In this document: positions 1-8,593 of the stretch, in pieces
Layout: each line of letters starts with the position of its first letter
Position numbering within the stretch: position 1 is the stretch's first letter
Notes under the pieces: generated by a model
Told to the model about the DNA's origin: nothing
The model's database searches: none
The model's input: the letters and a program-made list of their open reading frames with translations, nothing else
Assembly: GCA_963729295.1 (NCBI GenBank)
Contig: CAVSNJ010000019.1
Location: 1 to 64,000, forward strand
Length of the DNA: 64,000 nucleotides
Direction of reading: 5' to 3'
DNA from: DATJLY01 sp963729295
GTDB lineage: Bacteria > Pseudomonadota > Alphaproteobacteria > ATCC43930 > CGMCC-115725
Made by a program: the position numbers and the translations under genes

Positions 1-45
<45 letters not shown>

Positions 46-186
46 GCGAGGGGCCACGATAGCCGAGCCCCCGCGCTCCCTCAATGCCGCGTGCACCCGC
101 GGCCGGCGCCCCAATATTGCCACGGGGTGATCAATCAAGGGTTGGGTCTACTACCCCTCGGCGCGCTCCTGTGGAAAGCGGGGAAG

Positions 187-381
187 ATGGCTGCCTACCG
201 ATTTTATCTCATGGTCGGGACGATGATTATCGCGCGCGAAGATGCGGCCTGCGGCAACGATAGCGAGGCGCAGGATCACGCCGACCGGCGCCTGCGCGAA
301 ACCGGCGCGACCTACGACGCGATCGAAGTCTGGGACGGCGCGCGGCACGTCTGCCGCACCGAGCGCCGCGTCACGCAATGA
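187..381 (+). CDS. small conserved hypothetical protein (64 aa)
   Basis: This is a short protein with no recognised catalytic domain. It begins MAAYRFYLMVG and contains a motif ending AIEVWDGARHVCR. The pattern of an aromatic N-terminus, a middle segment rich in Ala, Asp and Glu, and a closing A-I-E-V-W-D-G block resembles very small uncharacterised proteins common in Rhizobiales and relatives; that is from memory, not a search. The frame is open further upstream to 91, but ATG at 187 follows GGGGAAG and starts the conserved-looking part. It stands alone between the tRNA and a convergent hydrolase gene. Function unknown. Confidence 0.55.
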   Translation: MAAYRFYLMVGTMIIAREDAACGNDSEAQDHADRRLRETGATYDAIEVWDGARHVCRTERRVTQ

Positions 382-393
382 TCCGCCGGCGGC

Positions 394-1401
394 TCAGTCG
401 TGCGCCGTCAGAATCGCCGCTCGCGCGCGGTCCGCGCCCGAGGGGAGCGGCGCCGCCGGATCGAGGATCCAGCTCTCGACGTCGTGGGTGACGAGCGGCG
501 CCTCGAGATCGCGCAGCAGCATGTGATAGCCGTCGCGATAGAAGGCGACGCGGCTGCCGGCGTCGGTCGCCGGCGGCAGCGCCGCCAGGAACATGCGCAC
601 GGGCTCGGCCGGGATGAGCTGGTCGTGCGCGCCATAGAGCATCAGCAGCGGCGGGCGCAGCTTTGGCGCCGAGGCGAGCGCCAGGTCCATGAGATCGACC
701 AGGCCCTCGATCGCATCGACCCGCGTCGCCTTGATCTCGAGCGGGTCCGCGGCGAGCCGGCGCAGCATCGCGATATTATTGGACGGCAGGACGTGCAGGC
801 CCTGGCCGGTGAGCGTCATGCCCGGCACGGTGTTGTAGGCGGACCACAGCGCAACGCGCTCGAGCAGAGTCATCGCGGCGCGGCCCCACACCGCGGGCGC
901 GGCGAGCACGAGCCCATCATAGACCGGCGTCGGTGCGCCCGTGACGCCGGCGGCGGCGGTGATCGCGATGGCGCCGCCCATGCTTTCGCCGAGGATCAGA
1001 TGCGGCACGCCGGGATTGCTCGCGGCGACGAGCCGGCTCGCGATCGCCACATCCTCGTCGAGCCGCTTGGCGCCGACCCAATAGCCGCGGTCGGGCGCCT
1101 GGCCGAAGCCGCGCTGGTCGTAGGCGTATGTGGCGATGCCGTGCTGGGCCCAGACCTCGGCGGGGCCGGCGAAGGCGTTCGAATAATCGTTGAACCCGTG
1201 CAGCGCCAGGATCGTCGCCTTGACCTTGCCTTGTGGCAGCCATTCGCGCAGCGGCAGCCGCGCGCCGTCGTCGGCGATGAACGCGTCCGAGGCAAGCTGC
1301 GGCTCGGTCGGCACGATCGCGGGGCGCGGCAGAGGGCCGATGCCAAGCCCGGCGCACGATAGCAGGGCGAGCGTCAGCAGCAGTGCCGCGGCGTGCCTCA
1401 T
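394..1401 (-). CDS. alpha/beta hydrolase, monoacylglycerol-lipase-like lipoprotein
   Basis: This 335-residue protein has the alpha/beta hydrolase fold of the serine aminopeptidase/monoglyceride lipase group (Hydrolase_4). The N-terminus is a hydrophobic leader ending LLSC, a plausible lipobox with Cys16, so it is probably membrane-anchored on the periplasmic side. The oxyanion HGF motif is at 69-71, the nucleophile elbow GESMG has Ser140, and the acid and base are probably Asp260 (GAHD) and His293 (GYH). The substrate is likely a lipid ester, which is inference from family. The start overlaps the stop of the upstream ABC ATPase by four bases (ATGA), so the two are translationally coupled. The frame is open upstream, but this ATG gives the signal sequence. 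Confidence 0.85.
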   Translation of the reverse strand: MRHAAALLLTLALLSCAGLGIGPLPRPAIVPTEPQLASDAFIADDGARLPLREWLPQGKVKATILALHGFNDYSNAFAGPAEVWAQHGIATYAYDQRGFGQAPDRGYWVGAKRLDEDVAIASRLVAASNPGVPHLILGESMGGAIAITAAAGVTGAPTPVYDGLVLAAPAVWGRAAMTLLERVALWSAYNTVPGMTLTGQGLHVLPSNNIAMLRRLAADPLEIKATRVDAIEGLVDLMDLALASAPKLRPPLLMLYGAHDQLIPAEPVRMFLAALPPATDAGSRVAFYRDGYHMLLRDLEAPLVTHDVESWILDPAAPLPSGADRARAAILTAHD

Positions 1402-2393
1402 CGCCCGCCCGTCCCGCCGGTGAGGTGCAGAAAGATTTCCTCGAGCCCAGTTTCCTCGCTCGTCACGTCGCGCACGACGAGGCCGCATTCGCCGATCGCC
1501 GCCAGCACCGGCGCGAGCGACGTTCGCGTCGGGTGATAGTGGAGAACGAGTTGCCGCGGGCCCGCAAGCTCGAGCCCGACCGCGGCGAGCGCCGGCAGCA
1601 GCGCCTGCACCGGCCGGTCGAGCGTCACGATCAGCGTCTTCTCGTCGATCTTGGCGATCAGCGCCGCGGTGGTGTCGCAGGCGACGACGCGGCCATTGTC
1701 GATGATGGCGATGCGGTCGCAGAGCCGCTCCGCCTCTTCGAGATAGTGCGTCGTAAGAAGGATGGTCGTGCCGGCCGCGCGCAGATCGCACACATGCGCC
1801 CACAGTTGCTGGCGCAGCTCGACATCGACGCCGGCGGTCGGCTCGTCGAGCACCAGGATCGGCGGCGCATGCACCATCGCCTTCGCCATCATCAGGCGGC
1901 GGCGCATGCCGCCCGAAAGCGATCGGGCAAGATCGTCCGCTTTGTCGAGGAGCGACAGGACCGCGAGAATGTGCTCTGTGCGGCGCTCGGATTTCGGCAC
2001 GCCGTAGAGCCCGGCCTGCGTCTCCATCAGCTCGCGCGGCGTGAAGAAGAAGTCGATCACGATCTCCTGCGGCACGACGCCGATCGCGGCGCGCGCCTGG
2101 CGCGGCGCGCGGTCGATGTCGATGCCCCACACCTGGACCTCGCCCGCCGTCTTGATGACGAGCCCAGCGAGAATGTTGATGAGGGTCGATTTGCCGGCGC
2201 CGTTGGGGCCGAGAAGCCCGAAGATCGAGCCGCGCGGAATCGCGAGGTCGATCGCGTCGAGCGCCGTCTTCCCCGCCGCGCCGCGCGTGCCGCGATAGAC
2301 CTTGGTGAGGCCGCGGATCGAGACGGCCACGTCGGGCGCAGGCCAGTCCGGGGGCTGCGCGCGGGGACGTTCGATGAGGGCGGCGGCGGTCAT
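1398..2393 (-). CDS. ABC transporter ATP-binding protein, ABC-2/NodI type
   Basis: This 331-residue ABC ATPase shows Walker A GPNGAGKST at 62-70, Q-loop Gln109 (VVPQE), signature LSGGM at 159-163, Walker B LVLDEPTAGVD at 180-190 and H-loop His216. The order and the C-terminal extension of about 100 residues match the multidrug, NodI and CcmA-like group that energises ABC-2 permeases. No ABC-2 permease lies next to it: the next gene in the operon is a lipoprotein hydrolase and the upstream neighbour is divergent. The partner membrane protein must therefore be elsewhere, or the ATPase is orphaned. The substrate cannot be deduced. Confidence 0.9.
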   Translation of the reverse strand: MTAAALIERPRAQPPDWPAPDVAVSIRGLTKVYRGTRGAAGKTALDAIDLAIPRGSIFGLLGPNGAGKSTLINILAGLVIKTAGEVQVWGIDIDRAPRQARAAIGVVPQEIVIDFFFTPRELMETQAGLYGVPKSERRTEHILAVLSLLDKADDLARSLSGGMRRRLMMAKAMVHAPPILVLDEPTAGVDVELRQQLWAHVCDLRAAGTTILLTTHYLEEAERLCDRIAIIDNGRVVACDTTAALIAKIDEKTLIVTLDRPVQALLPALAAVGLELAGPRQLVLHYHPTRTSLAPVLAAIGECGLVVRDVTSEETGLEEIFLHLTGGTGGR

Positions 2394-2518
2394 TGCTTGT
2401 GCGTCACCGCCATGGGTATCATCGCTGCTGCCGTTCGGTCAACCGGCGGCAGCCTCCCGATCCTGTCGAACAGCCCTGCGCTGGAAGGGGGGCTTGGCGC
2501 AGCGCTGCGGTGGAGACG

Positions 2519-2719
2519 ATGCCGACATTCGAGACGATCGAGGTGGACACGACCGTGGTCGCGTGCGACGGCGATTCACACGGGCCCGGCGGCCATCCCA
2601 AGGTCTATCTCAACCTCGCTGCGCACGGCAAGGTCGAGTGCCCCTATTGCTCGCGGCTTTACGTGCGGCGCGGAACGCCCGGCGCGCACGATCCGAATGT
2701 CGGGAGGCCGCATCTGTGA
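2519..2719 (+). CDS. CHCC-type zinc-finger domain protein
   Basis: This 66-residue protein carries a CHCC-type zinc site: a Cys in VVACDG, a His in GGHPKV, and a CxxC pair in VECPYCSRLY. This is the zf-CHCC (PF10276) arrangement found in small alphaproteobacterial proteins and in the NDUFS6-like subunit of mitochondrial complex I. The bacterial protein's precise role is not established. ATG 2519 follows GGTGGAGACG. Its TGA stop (2717-2719) overlaps the GTG start of polA (2716-2718), implying translational coupling. The four ligands are visible; family assignment is from memory. Confidence 0.85.
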   Translation: MPTFETIEVDTTVVACDGDSHGPGGHPKVYLNLAAHGKVECPYCSRLYVRRGTPGAHDPNVGRPHL

Positions 2720-5499
2720 GCGCGCCGCGCCACGTCTTCCTGGTCGACGGCTCGGGTTTCATTTTTCGGGCATATCACGCGCTGCCGCCGCTGACGAAGC
2801 CCGACGGCACGCCGGTCGGCGCGGTCCTCGGATTCTCCAACATGCTCTTGAAGCTGTTGCAGGGCACCGACGCCGACCACATCGCCGTCATCTTCGACAG
2901 CGCCAAGACGACCTTCCGCAACCGCATCTACGATCTCTACAAGGCGAACCGGCCCGAGCCGCCCGACGATCTGCGCCCGCAATTCAAGCTCGTGCGCGAG
3001 GCGACCGACGCCTTCAACGTGTGCCGCATCGAACGCGAGGATTTCGAGGCGGACGATCTCATCGCGACCTATGCGCGGGTGGCCGCCGAGGCCGGCGCGA
3101 TCGTCACCGTCGTCTCATCCGACAAGGATTTGATGCAGCTTGTCGGCGACAAGGTGCAGATGCTCGATCCGCTGAAGGACCGGCCGATCGGCGCGGCCGA
3201 AGTGCAGGAGAAGTTCGGCGTCGGTCCGGAAAAAGTGATCGACGTGCAGGCGCTGTGCGGCGACAGCGTCGACAACGTGCCGGGCGTGCCCGGCATCGGC
3301 GTCAAGACCGCGGCCGAGCTCATCAACACCTATGGCGATCTCGAAAACCTTCTCGCCCACGCGCCCGAGATCAAGCAGCCGAAGCGGCGCCAATCCTTGA
3401 TCGATTTCGCCGAGCAGGCGCGGCTCTCCAAGCGGCTCGTGACGCTCGACCAGAACGTGCCGCTGCCGGTGCCGCTCGAGAGCCTGCACGTGAAGGCATT
3501 GGATCGCGACAAGCTCCTCGCGTACCTGAACGAGATGGGCTTTCGCACGCTCGCGGGCCGCGTGTCGCGGCTCGGCACCGAGCCGCCGCGGCCCGAGCCG
3601 CTCGCGCCCGCCGCCAACAGCGCCATCATGCCGCAAGCGCCGCAGGAAACGCCCGACACGGCCAAGGTCGAGCAGGCCTATGAGCTGGTGCAGGATGCGG
3701 CGGCACTCGAGCGCTGGATCGCCCGCGCGCGCGCGCAAGGCGCCGTCGCGCTCGACACCGAAACGACCTCGCTCAATTCGTCATTGGCCGAGCTCGTCGG
3801 CATCTCGCTGGCAGTGGAGCCGGGCCAGGCGTGCTACATCCCCTTGGGCCACCGCGCCGCCGACGGCGAGCTCGGCGAGACGCCGCGGCAAATTCCGCGC
3901 GAAGCGGCGCTCGCGCTCTTGAAGCCGCTGTTCGAGGACGAGAGCGTCCTCAAGATCGGGCACAACATCAAATACGACATCGCCGTGCTCGCCAACGCCG
4001 GCGTCGCGGTCAGGCCCAACGATTGCACCATGCTCATGTCGTTCGTGATCGATGGCGCGCGCCATGGCCACGGGCTCGACGAGCTCGCGAAAATCCATTT
4101 CGAGCACGACACCATCAAGTACAAGGACGTCGCCGGCAGCGGCAAGGATCATGTGGGTTTCGCCGCCGTGCCCCTGGAGCGCGCGCGCGACTATGCGGCC
4201 GAGGATGCCGACATCGCGCTTCGCCTCCATCGCCGCCTGAAGCCGCTTCTCATCAAGGAGCACATGCTCTCCTTCTACGAGACGGTGGAGCGGCCCTTGG
4301 CGGCCGTCGTCGCCGCGATGGAGCGCGCCGGCGTCTCGGTCGATCGCGCCGAGCTCGCGCGCCTGTCCGAGGATTTCGCCACCCGCATCGCCGCGTTCGA
4401 AATAGAGATCCACAAGCTCGCCGGGCACCCGTTCAACATCGGCTCTCCGAAGCAGCTGGGCGAGGTGCTGTTCGACGAGCTCGGTCTCCCCGGCGGCAAG
4501 AAGGGCAAGACCGGCGCCTACGGCACCGATGCGAGCATCCTCGAACAGCTTGCCTTGACGCACGATCTGCCGGCGCGCGTCCTCGACTGGCGGCAATTGG
4601 CGAAGCTCAAGAGCACCTATGCCGACGCGCTGATCGGGGAAATCAATCCCGCGACCGGCCGCGTCCACACCTCGTTCGCGCTCGCCGCGACCTCGACGGG
4701 GCGGCTTGCTTCGACCGAGCCCAATCTTCAGAACATTCCGATCCGCACCGAGGAAGGGCGCAAGATCCGCCGCGCGTTCGTCGCCGAGACGGGCAATCTC
4801 CTGATCTCGGCCGACTACAGCCAGATCGAGCTGCGCCTCGCCGCGCATGTCGCCGATGTCGGCCCCTTGCGCGAGGCGTTTCGTGCCGGCGCCGACATTC
4901 ACGCGCTGACCGCGAGCGAAGTGTTCGGCGTGCCGATGAAGGACATGACCCCCGACGTGCGCCGCCGCGCCAAGGCGATCAATTTCGGCATCATCTATGG
5001 CATCAGCGCGTTCGGATTGGCGCAGCAGCTTGGCGTGCCGCAGGGCGAGGCCGCGGACTACATCAAGGCCTATTTCGCGCGCTTCCCCGGCATCCGCGAC
5101 TATATGGAGCGCACCAAGGCCGAGGCGCGCGAGAAAGGCTATGTCGAAACCTTGTTCGGCCGGCGGTGCTACATCCCCGGCATCAAGGAGCCGAACGCCG
5201 CGCGCCGCGCCGGAGCCGAGCGCCAGGCGATCAACGCGCCGCTGCAAGGCGCCGCCGCCGACATCATCAAGCGCGCCATGCGCCGCATTCCGGGCGCGCT
5301 CGAAGCGGCGGGCCTCACAGCGCGCATGCTGCTCCAGGTGCATGACGAGCTCGTCTTCGAAGCGCCGGAAGCTGAGGCGCGCGACACCGCGGCGCTCGTG
5401 AAGCGCGTCATGGAAGGGGCGCCGTCGCCCGCGCGCGAGCTCTCCGTGCCGCTCGTCGTCGAGACGGGCATGGCGAAGAACTGGGACGAGGCGCACTAG
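2716..5499 (+). CDS. polA: DNA polymerase I
   Basis: This is a full-length (927 aa) DNA polymerase I for Okazaki fragment processing and repair synthesis. The N-terminal 5'-3' exonuclease runs over about residues 1-290 (VDGSGFIFRAYHAL, then the ADDLIATYA and SSDKDLMQL metal-site blocks). The 3'-5' proofreading domain keeps its acidic residues: DTET near 347-350, the GHNIKYD block, and YAAEDAD. The polymerase domain has motif A DYSQIELR near 700, motif B RRRAKAINFGIIYG, and motif C QVHDELV near 874. Proofreading therefore looks intact, unlike in some Pol I lineages. The start is taken as GTG 2716, because MSAPRHVFLVDG-type N-termini are typical. It overlaps the zinc-finger gene and converges with boxB. 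Confidence 0.97.
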   Translation: MSAPRHVFLVDGSGFIFRAYHALPPLTKPDGTPVGAVLGFSNMLLKLLQGTDADHIAVIFDSAKTTFRNRIYDLYKANRPEPPDDLRPQFKLVREATDAFNVCRIEREDFEADDLIATYARVAAEAGAIVTVVSSDKDLMQLVGDKVQMLDPLKDRPIGAAEVQEKFGVGPEKVIDVQALCGDSVDNVPGVPGIGVKTAAELINTYGDLENLLAHAPEIKQPKRRQSLIDFAEQARLSKRLVTLDQNVPLPVPLESLHVKALDRDKLLAYLNEMGFRTLAGRVSRLGTEPPRPEPLAPAANSAIMPQAPQETPDTAKVEQAYELVQDAAALERWIARARAQGAVALDTETTSLNSSLAELVGISLAVEPGQACYIPLGHRAADGELGETPRQIPREAALALLKPLFEDESVLKIGHNIKYDIAVLANAGVAVRPNDCTMLMSFVIDGARHGHGLDELAKIHFEHDTIKYKDVAGSGKDHVGFAAVPLERARDYAAEDADIALRLHRRLKPLLIKEHMLSFYETVERPLAAVVAAMERAGVSVDRAELARLSEDFATRIAAFEIEIHKLAGHPFNIGSPKQLGEVLFDELGLPGGKKGKTGAYGTDASILEQLALTHDLPARVLDWRQLAKLKSTYADALIGEINPATGRVHTSFALAATSTGRLASTEPNLQNIPIRTEEGRKIRRAFVAETGNLLISADYSQIELRLAAHVADVGPLREAFRAGADIHALTASEVFGVPMKDMTPDVRRRAKAINFGIIYGISAFGLAQQLGVPQGEAADYIKAYFARFPGIRDYMERTKAEAREKGYVETLFGRRCYIPGIKEPNAARRAGAERQAINAPLQGAAADIIKRAMRRIPGALEAAGLTARMLLQVHDELVFEAPEAEARDTAALVKRVMEGAPSPARELSVPLVVETGMAKNWDEAH

Positions 5500-5500
5500 C

Positions 5501-6923
5501 CTAGTTCAGCCGCACATACTCGTATTCGAGCGGACGCCCGTCGATGCCGCTTCTCGGCGGCGCGATCCAGGCGGCCATCTTGCCGGGCTCGATGACGGCG
5601 CGCATGAGGCTCTTGATGAAGGCCTTGTCCTCGTCGGTCGGGAGCCAGGCCGTGAGCCCGGCCTGGTAGTGGGATGGCGGCACGATCCGGCCGGCCGGAT
5701 CGACCGGCTGGCCCGCCCAGGCGCCGATCGTGCGGCGGAAGCGCCGGCTCGGCAGTGCGAGCGGGGATGCGTGTCCGGCCCTCTCGATGAGGCGGTTTGC
5801 GAATTTGAGGCCGAGCTCGCAATCCCGGATATAGGCGCTGCGCGTCACCTCGTTCATGGCATTGCGCATCGCCACCGTCTCGCTCACGACTGCATCGCCC
5901 GCCGGCCGTTCCACAGTGAAGGTGGCGTCCCCGCAGACATGGTCCTCGAACCTTGTCTCGTCCGGGCGGCCCTTGATGCCGGATGCGAAATAGGCGGCGG
6001 CATTCGACGAGATCTCGGCTCCGAACAGATCGAGCGACGAGCTCGCCCAGAAATTCAGGTAGCGCTGCAAGGTCGGAAAATCGATCGCGCCGGCGCGGCG
6101 GATCGCGGCCGGATCGTCGGTGCTTGAGCTCCTTCATCACCTCGAGCGTGCGCATCACGATGCGCGTGAGGCCGGTCTCGCCCACGGACATGTGGTGCGC
6201 TTCTTCCGTCAGCATGAACAAGCAGGTGCGCGCCAAGGGATCGAAGCCGCTTTCGGCCAGGCTCTTCAGCTGGAACTTGCCGTCGCGGTCGGTGAAGTAG
6301 CAGAACATGAAGAAGGCGAGCCAGTCCTCGATCGGCTCGTTGAATGTGGAAAGGATGCGCGGCTTATCGGGGTCGCCGGAATGGCGCGCCAGCATCTCCT
6401 CGGCCTCCTCGCGCCCGTCGCGGCCGAAATAGGCGTGCAGCAGATAGACCATCGCCCAGAGATGGCGCCCCTCCTCGACATTGACCTGGAAAAGATTGCG
6501 CAGATCGTAGAGCGACGGCGCGGTGTGGCCGAGGAGCCGCTGCTGCTCGACCGAGGCGGGCTCGGTGTCGCCTTGCGTGACGATGAGGCGGCGCAAGGTC
6601 GCGCGATGCTCGCCCGGCACGACCTGCCACGCCGGCTTTCCCATCTCGTCGCCGAAGCCGATGCGGCGGTCGGGTTCGGGCTCGGCGAGAAAAATGCCCC
6701 AGCGGTAGTCGGGCATCTTGACCTTCCCATAGGTCGCCCAGCCCTTGGCGTCGACCGAGGTCGCGGTGCGAAGATAGACCTCCGCGGCGGCGAAATCGCT
6801 CGGCCCCATCTCGCGCCACCAGTTGAGGAATTTCGGCTGCCAGTTCTCGAGCGCGCGCTGCAGCGTCTTGTTGTTGGCGAGATCGATGTTGTTCGGGATC
6901 CGCTCCTGATAATCGATCGGCAT
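5501..6923 (-). pseudogene. boxB: benzoyl-CoA 2,3-epoxidase oxygenase subunit BoxB, frameshifted
   Basis: BoxB is the di-iron oxygenase that epoxidises benzoyl-CoA in the aerobic box pathway. Codons 1-267 match BoxB (start MPIDYQERIPNNIDLA; iron-site motifs EEGRH at 150-154 and TEEAHHM at 239-245). After the codon for Lys267 at about 6123 the frame breaks: the family sequence TDDPAAIRRAGAIDFPTLQR resumes in another frame at 6121 and runs to TAG at 5501-5503. Skipping one base near 6122 restores a 473-residue protein of normal length. Without the correction the frame yields an Arg-rich nonsense tail. Both halves are well conserved, so the shift is recent or a sequencing error. The gene follows boxC by three bases and converges with polA. 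Confidence 0.85.
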
Positions 6924-6926
6924 GGG

Positions 6927-8573
6927 TCAGATCCTTTCCCGGTCGAAGCGCGGCCGCGATCCGGTGCCAAAAAGTTTGAGCGCGCCCTGCGGCCCGACCG
7001 CGTTGGGGCGGTTGAAGATCCAGTTCTGCCACGCGGAGAGCCGCCCGAAGACGCGCGTCGCCAAATTCTCGGGCCCGGCAAATCGCAGATTCGCCTCGAG
7101 ACCCGAAAGCGCATCGGGCGAAAGGCTCGCGCGAACCTCGATGGCGAGGCGCAGCTCGTCGTCCCAGTCGAGCTCGTCGGGCGCGAACGTCACGAGGCCC
7201 AATTCGAGCGCGGCCGCCGCGTCGAGTTTCTCGCCGAGACGCTCCTCGATCCGCCGGACGGCGTGCGCATCGCCGGCGAAGCGATTGCTGAGCCGCGTTC
7301 TCCCATTCGCCATCTCGAGCAAGGCGAGATTGGAAGACCAGAGCGCGATCTGCGGCGGCTGGTTATCGCCCGCATCGGCGGTCGAGAGCATGAAAGTGCG
7401 ATCGGCCGCGAGCAGCAGTTCGGCAAGCATGCCCGCGAAGCATGACTGACGATCGACGATCGCGAAGACGCTGCGCGACATGACGTCGATCCGTTGCAGC
7501 GTCCGGCGCAGGAAGGCGATCGTCTCGCGAACGAACCAATTGGCGCGTTCGCCGGTCATTGCCGAATCCGCCGCGAGAACGTGATCGATCGATCCGCGCG
7601 TCCTGACGAGGACGGTGCCGAGCTCCGGCTCGTTGGCGCGCAGCATCAGGATCGCATCGTCGAGCTCGCGCGCCATCGCCAGCGGCCACCAGCGCGCGCC
7701 CGCTTCGAGAATTGCCGCAAGTCCGCTCGCACCGCGGTCATGGGGCCCGTGGATCGTGAGATTTGCCGTGCCTGCCGCGCGATCGAAGGCGACATCGACA
7801 GAGGCGTAGTGATATCCCGCCTCGTCGATGCGGCGCTCGATCGGCGGGAGATCCACGCCCTTCGCCTCGCGCGGCCGGCCACTTTCCTGCGCCAGCGCCT
7901 CGGCGCGCGCTTTTGCCGTCTCGGCAAAGCGCGCCGGCGCCGCCGCTTCGTCAACGAGGTTCCACGCCTTGGCGCGGTCGGCGCGCACGCCTTCCGCCGT
8001 GGTGCAGAACACGTCGGCCAGGTCGCGCCGCACCTTGCGCTTGTCGATGAGGCGGGTGAGGCCGCCGGTGCCGGGCAGCACGCCCAGGAGCGGCACTTCC
8101 GGCAGGCTCACGGTCGAGGAGCGGTCGTCCACCATGACGATCTCGTCGCACGCGAGCGCCAGCTCGTAGCCGCCGCCGGCGCACGCGCCATTGATCGCCG
8201 CCAGAAATTTGAGCGAGCCGTCGCGCGAGCTGTCCTCCATGCCGTTCCGCGTCTCGTTGGTGAACTTGCAGAAATTCACCTTGGCGCCGTGCGTGCTCTG
8301 GCCGAGCATGTAGATGTTGGCGCCGGACGAGAAGATCCGCTCCTTGCCGCTGGTGATGACGACCGCGCCCACCTCGGGATGCTCGAAGCGGATGCGAGTG
8401 AGCGCATCGTGCAATTCGATATCGACGCCCAGATCGTAGGAATTGAGCTTCAGGGCATAGCCCGGCGCGATGCCGCCATCCTCGGCGACGTCGAGGATGA
8501 GCTTCGCTACCCGTCCCTCGAACTCCATGCGCCAATGGCGATAGCGCGAGGGCTCCGTGTCGAAGAGGATCAT
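6927..8573 (-). CDS. boxC: 2,3-epoxybenzoyl-CoA dihydrolase (benzoyl-CoA-dihydrodiol lyase)
   Basis: BoxC (548 aa) hydrolytically opens the epoxide ring made by BoxAB, releasing 3,4-dehydroadipyl-CoA semialdehyde and formate. The N-terminal half is a crotonase-fold domain: an oxyanion-type GANIYMLG region near 95, then NGACAGGGYELALACD and LPEVPLLGVLPGTGGLTRL. The second half is a degenerate repeat of the same fold ending in a C-terminal NWIFNRPNAVG block typical of BoxC. ATG 8573 is chosen because family N-termini begin shortly before the FEGRVAKL strand; the frame is open far upstream. It lies between an MFS gene (20-base gap) and boxB (3-base gap) on the same strand, forming a probable benzoate-catabolic operon. 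Confidence 0.93.
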   Translation of the reverse strand: MILFDTEPSRYRHWRMEFEGRVAKLILDVAEDGGIAPGYALKLNSYDLGVDIELHDALTRIRFEHPEVGAVVITSGKERIFSSGANIYMLGQSTHGAKVNFCKFTNETRNGMEDSSRDGSLKFLAAINGACAGGGYELALACDEIVMVDDRSSTVSLPEVPLLGVLPGTGGLTRLIDKRKVRRDLADVFCTTAEGVRADRAKAWNLVDEAAAPARFAETAKARAEALAQESGRPREAKGVDLPPIERRIDEAGYHYASVDVAFDRAAGTANLTIHGPHDRGASGLAAILEAGARWWPLAMARELDDAILMLRANEPELGTVLVRTRGSIDHVLAADSAMTGERANWFVRETIAFLRRTLQRIDVMSRSVFAIVDRQSCFAGMLAELLLAADRTFMLSTADAGDNQPPQIALWSSNLALLEMANGRTRLSNRFAGDAHAVRRIEERLGEKLDAAAALELGLVTFAPDELDWDDELRLAIEVRASLSPDALSGLEANLRFAGPENLATRVFGRLSAWQNWIFNRPNAVGPQGALKLFGTGSRPRFDRERI

Positions 8574-8593
8574 GGCGGCACTATAGCGGAGCC

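Noticed and set aside
394..5496. Long open frames opposite the hydrolase, ABC ATPase and polA genes
   Set aside because: They have high Arg/Ala composition without domains and mirror the codon bias of the strand that carries clear family motifs; they are shadows.
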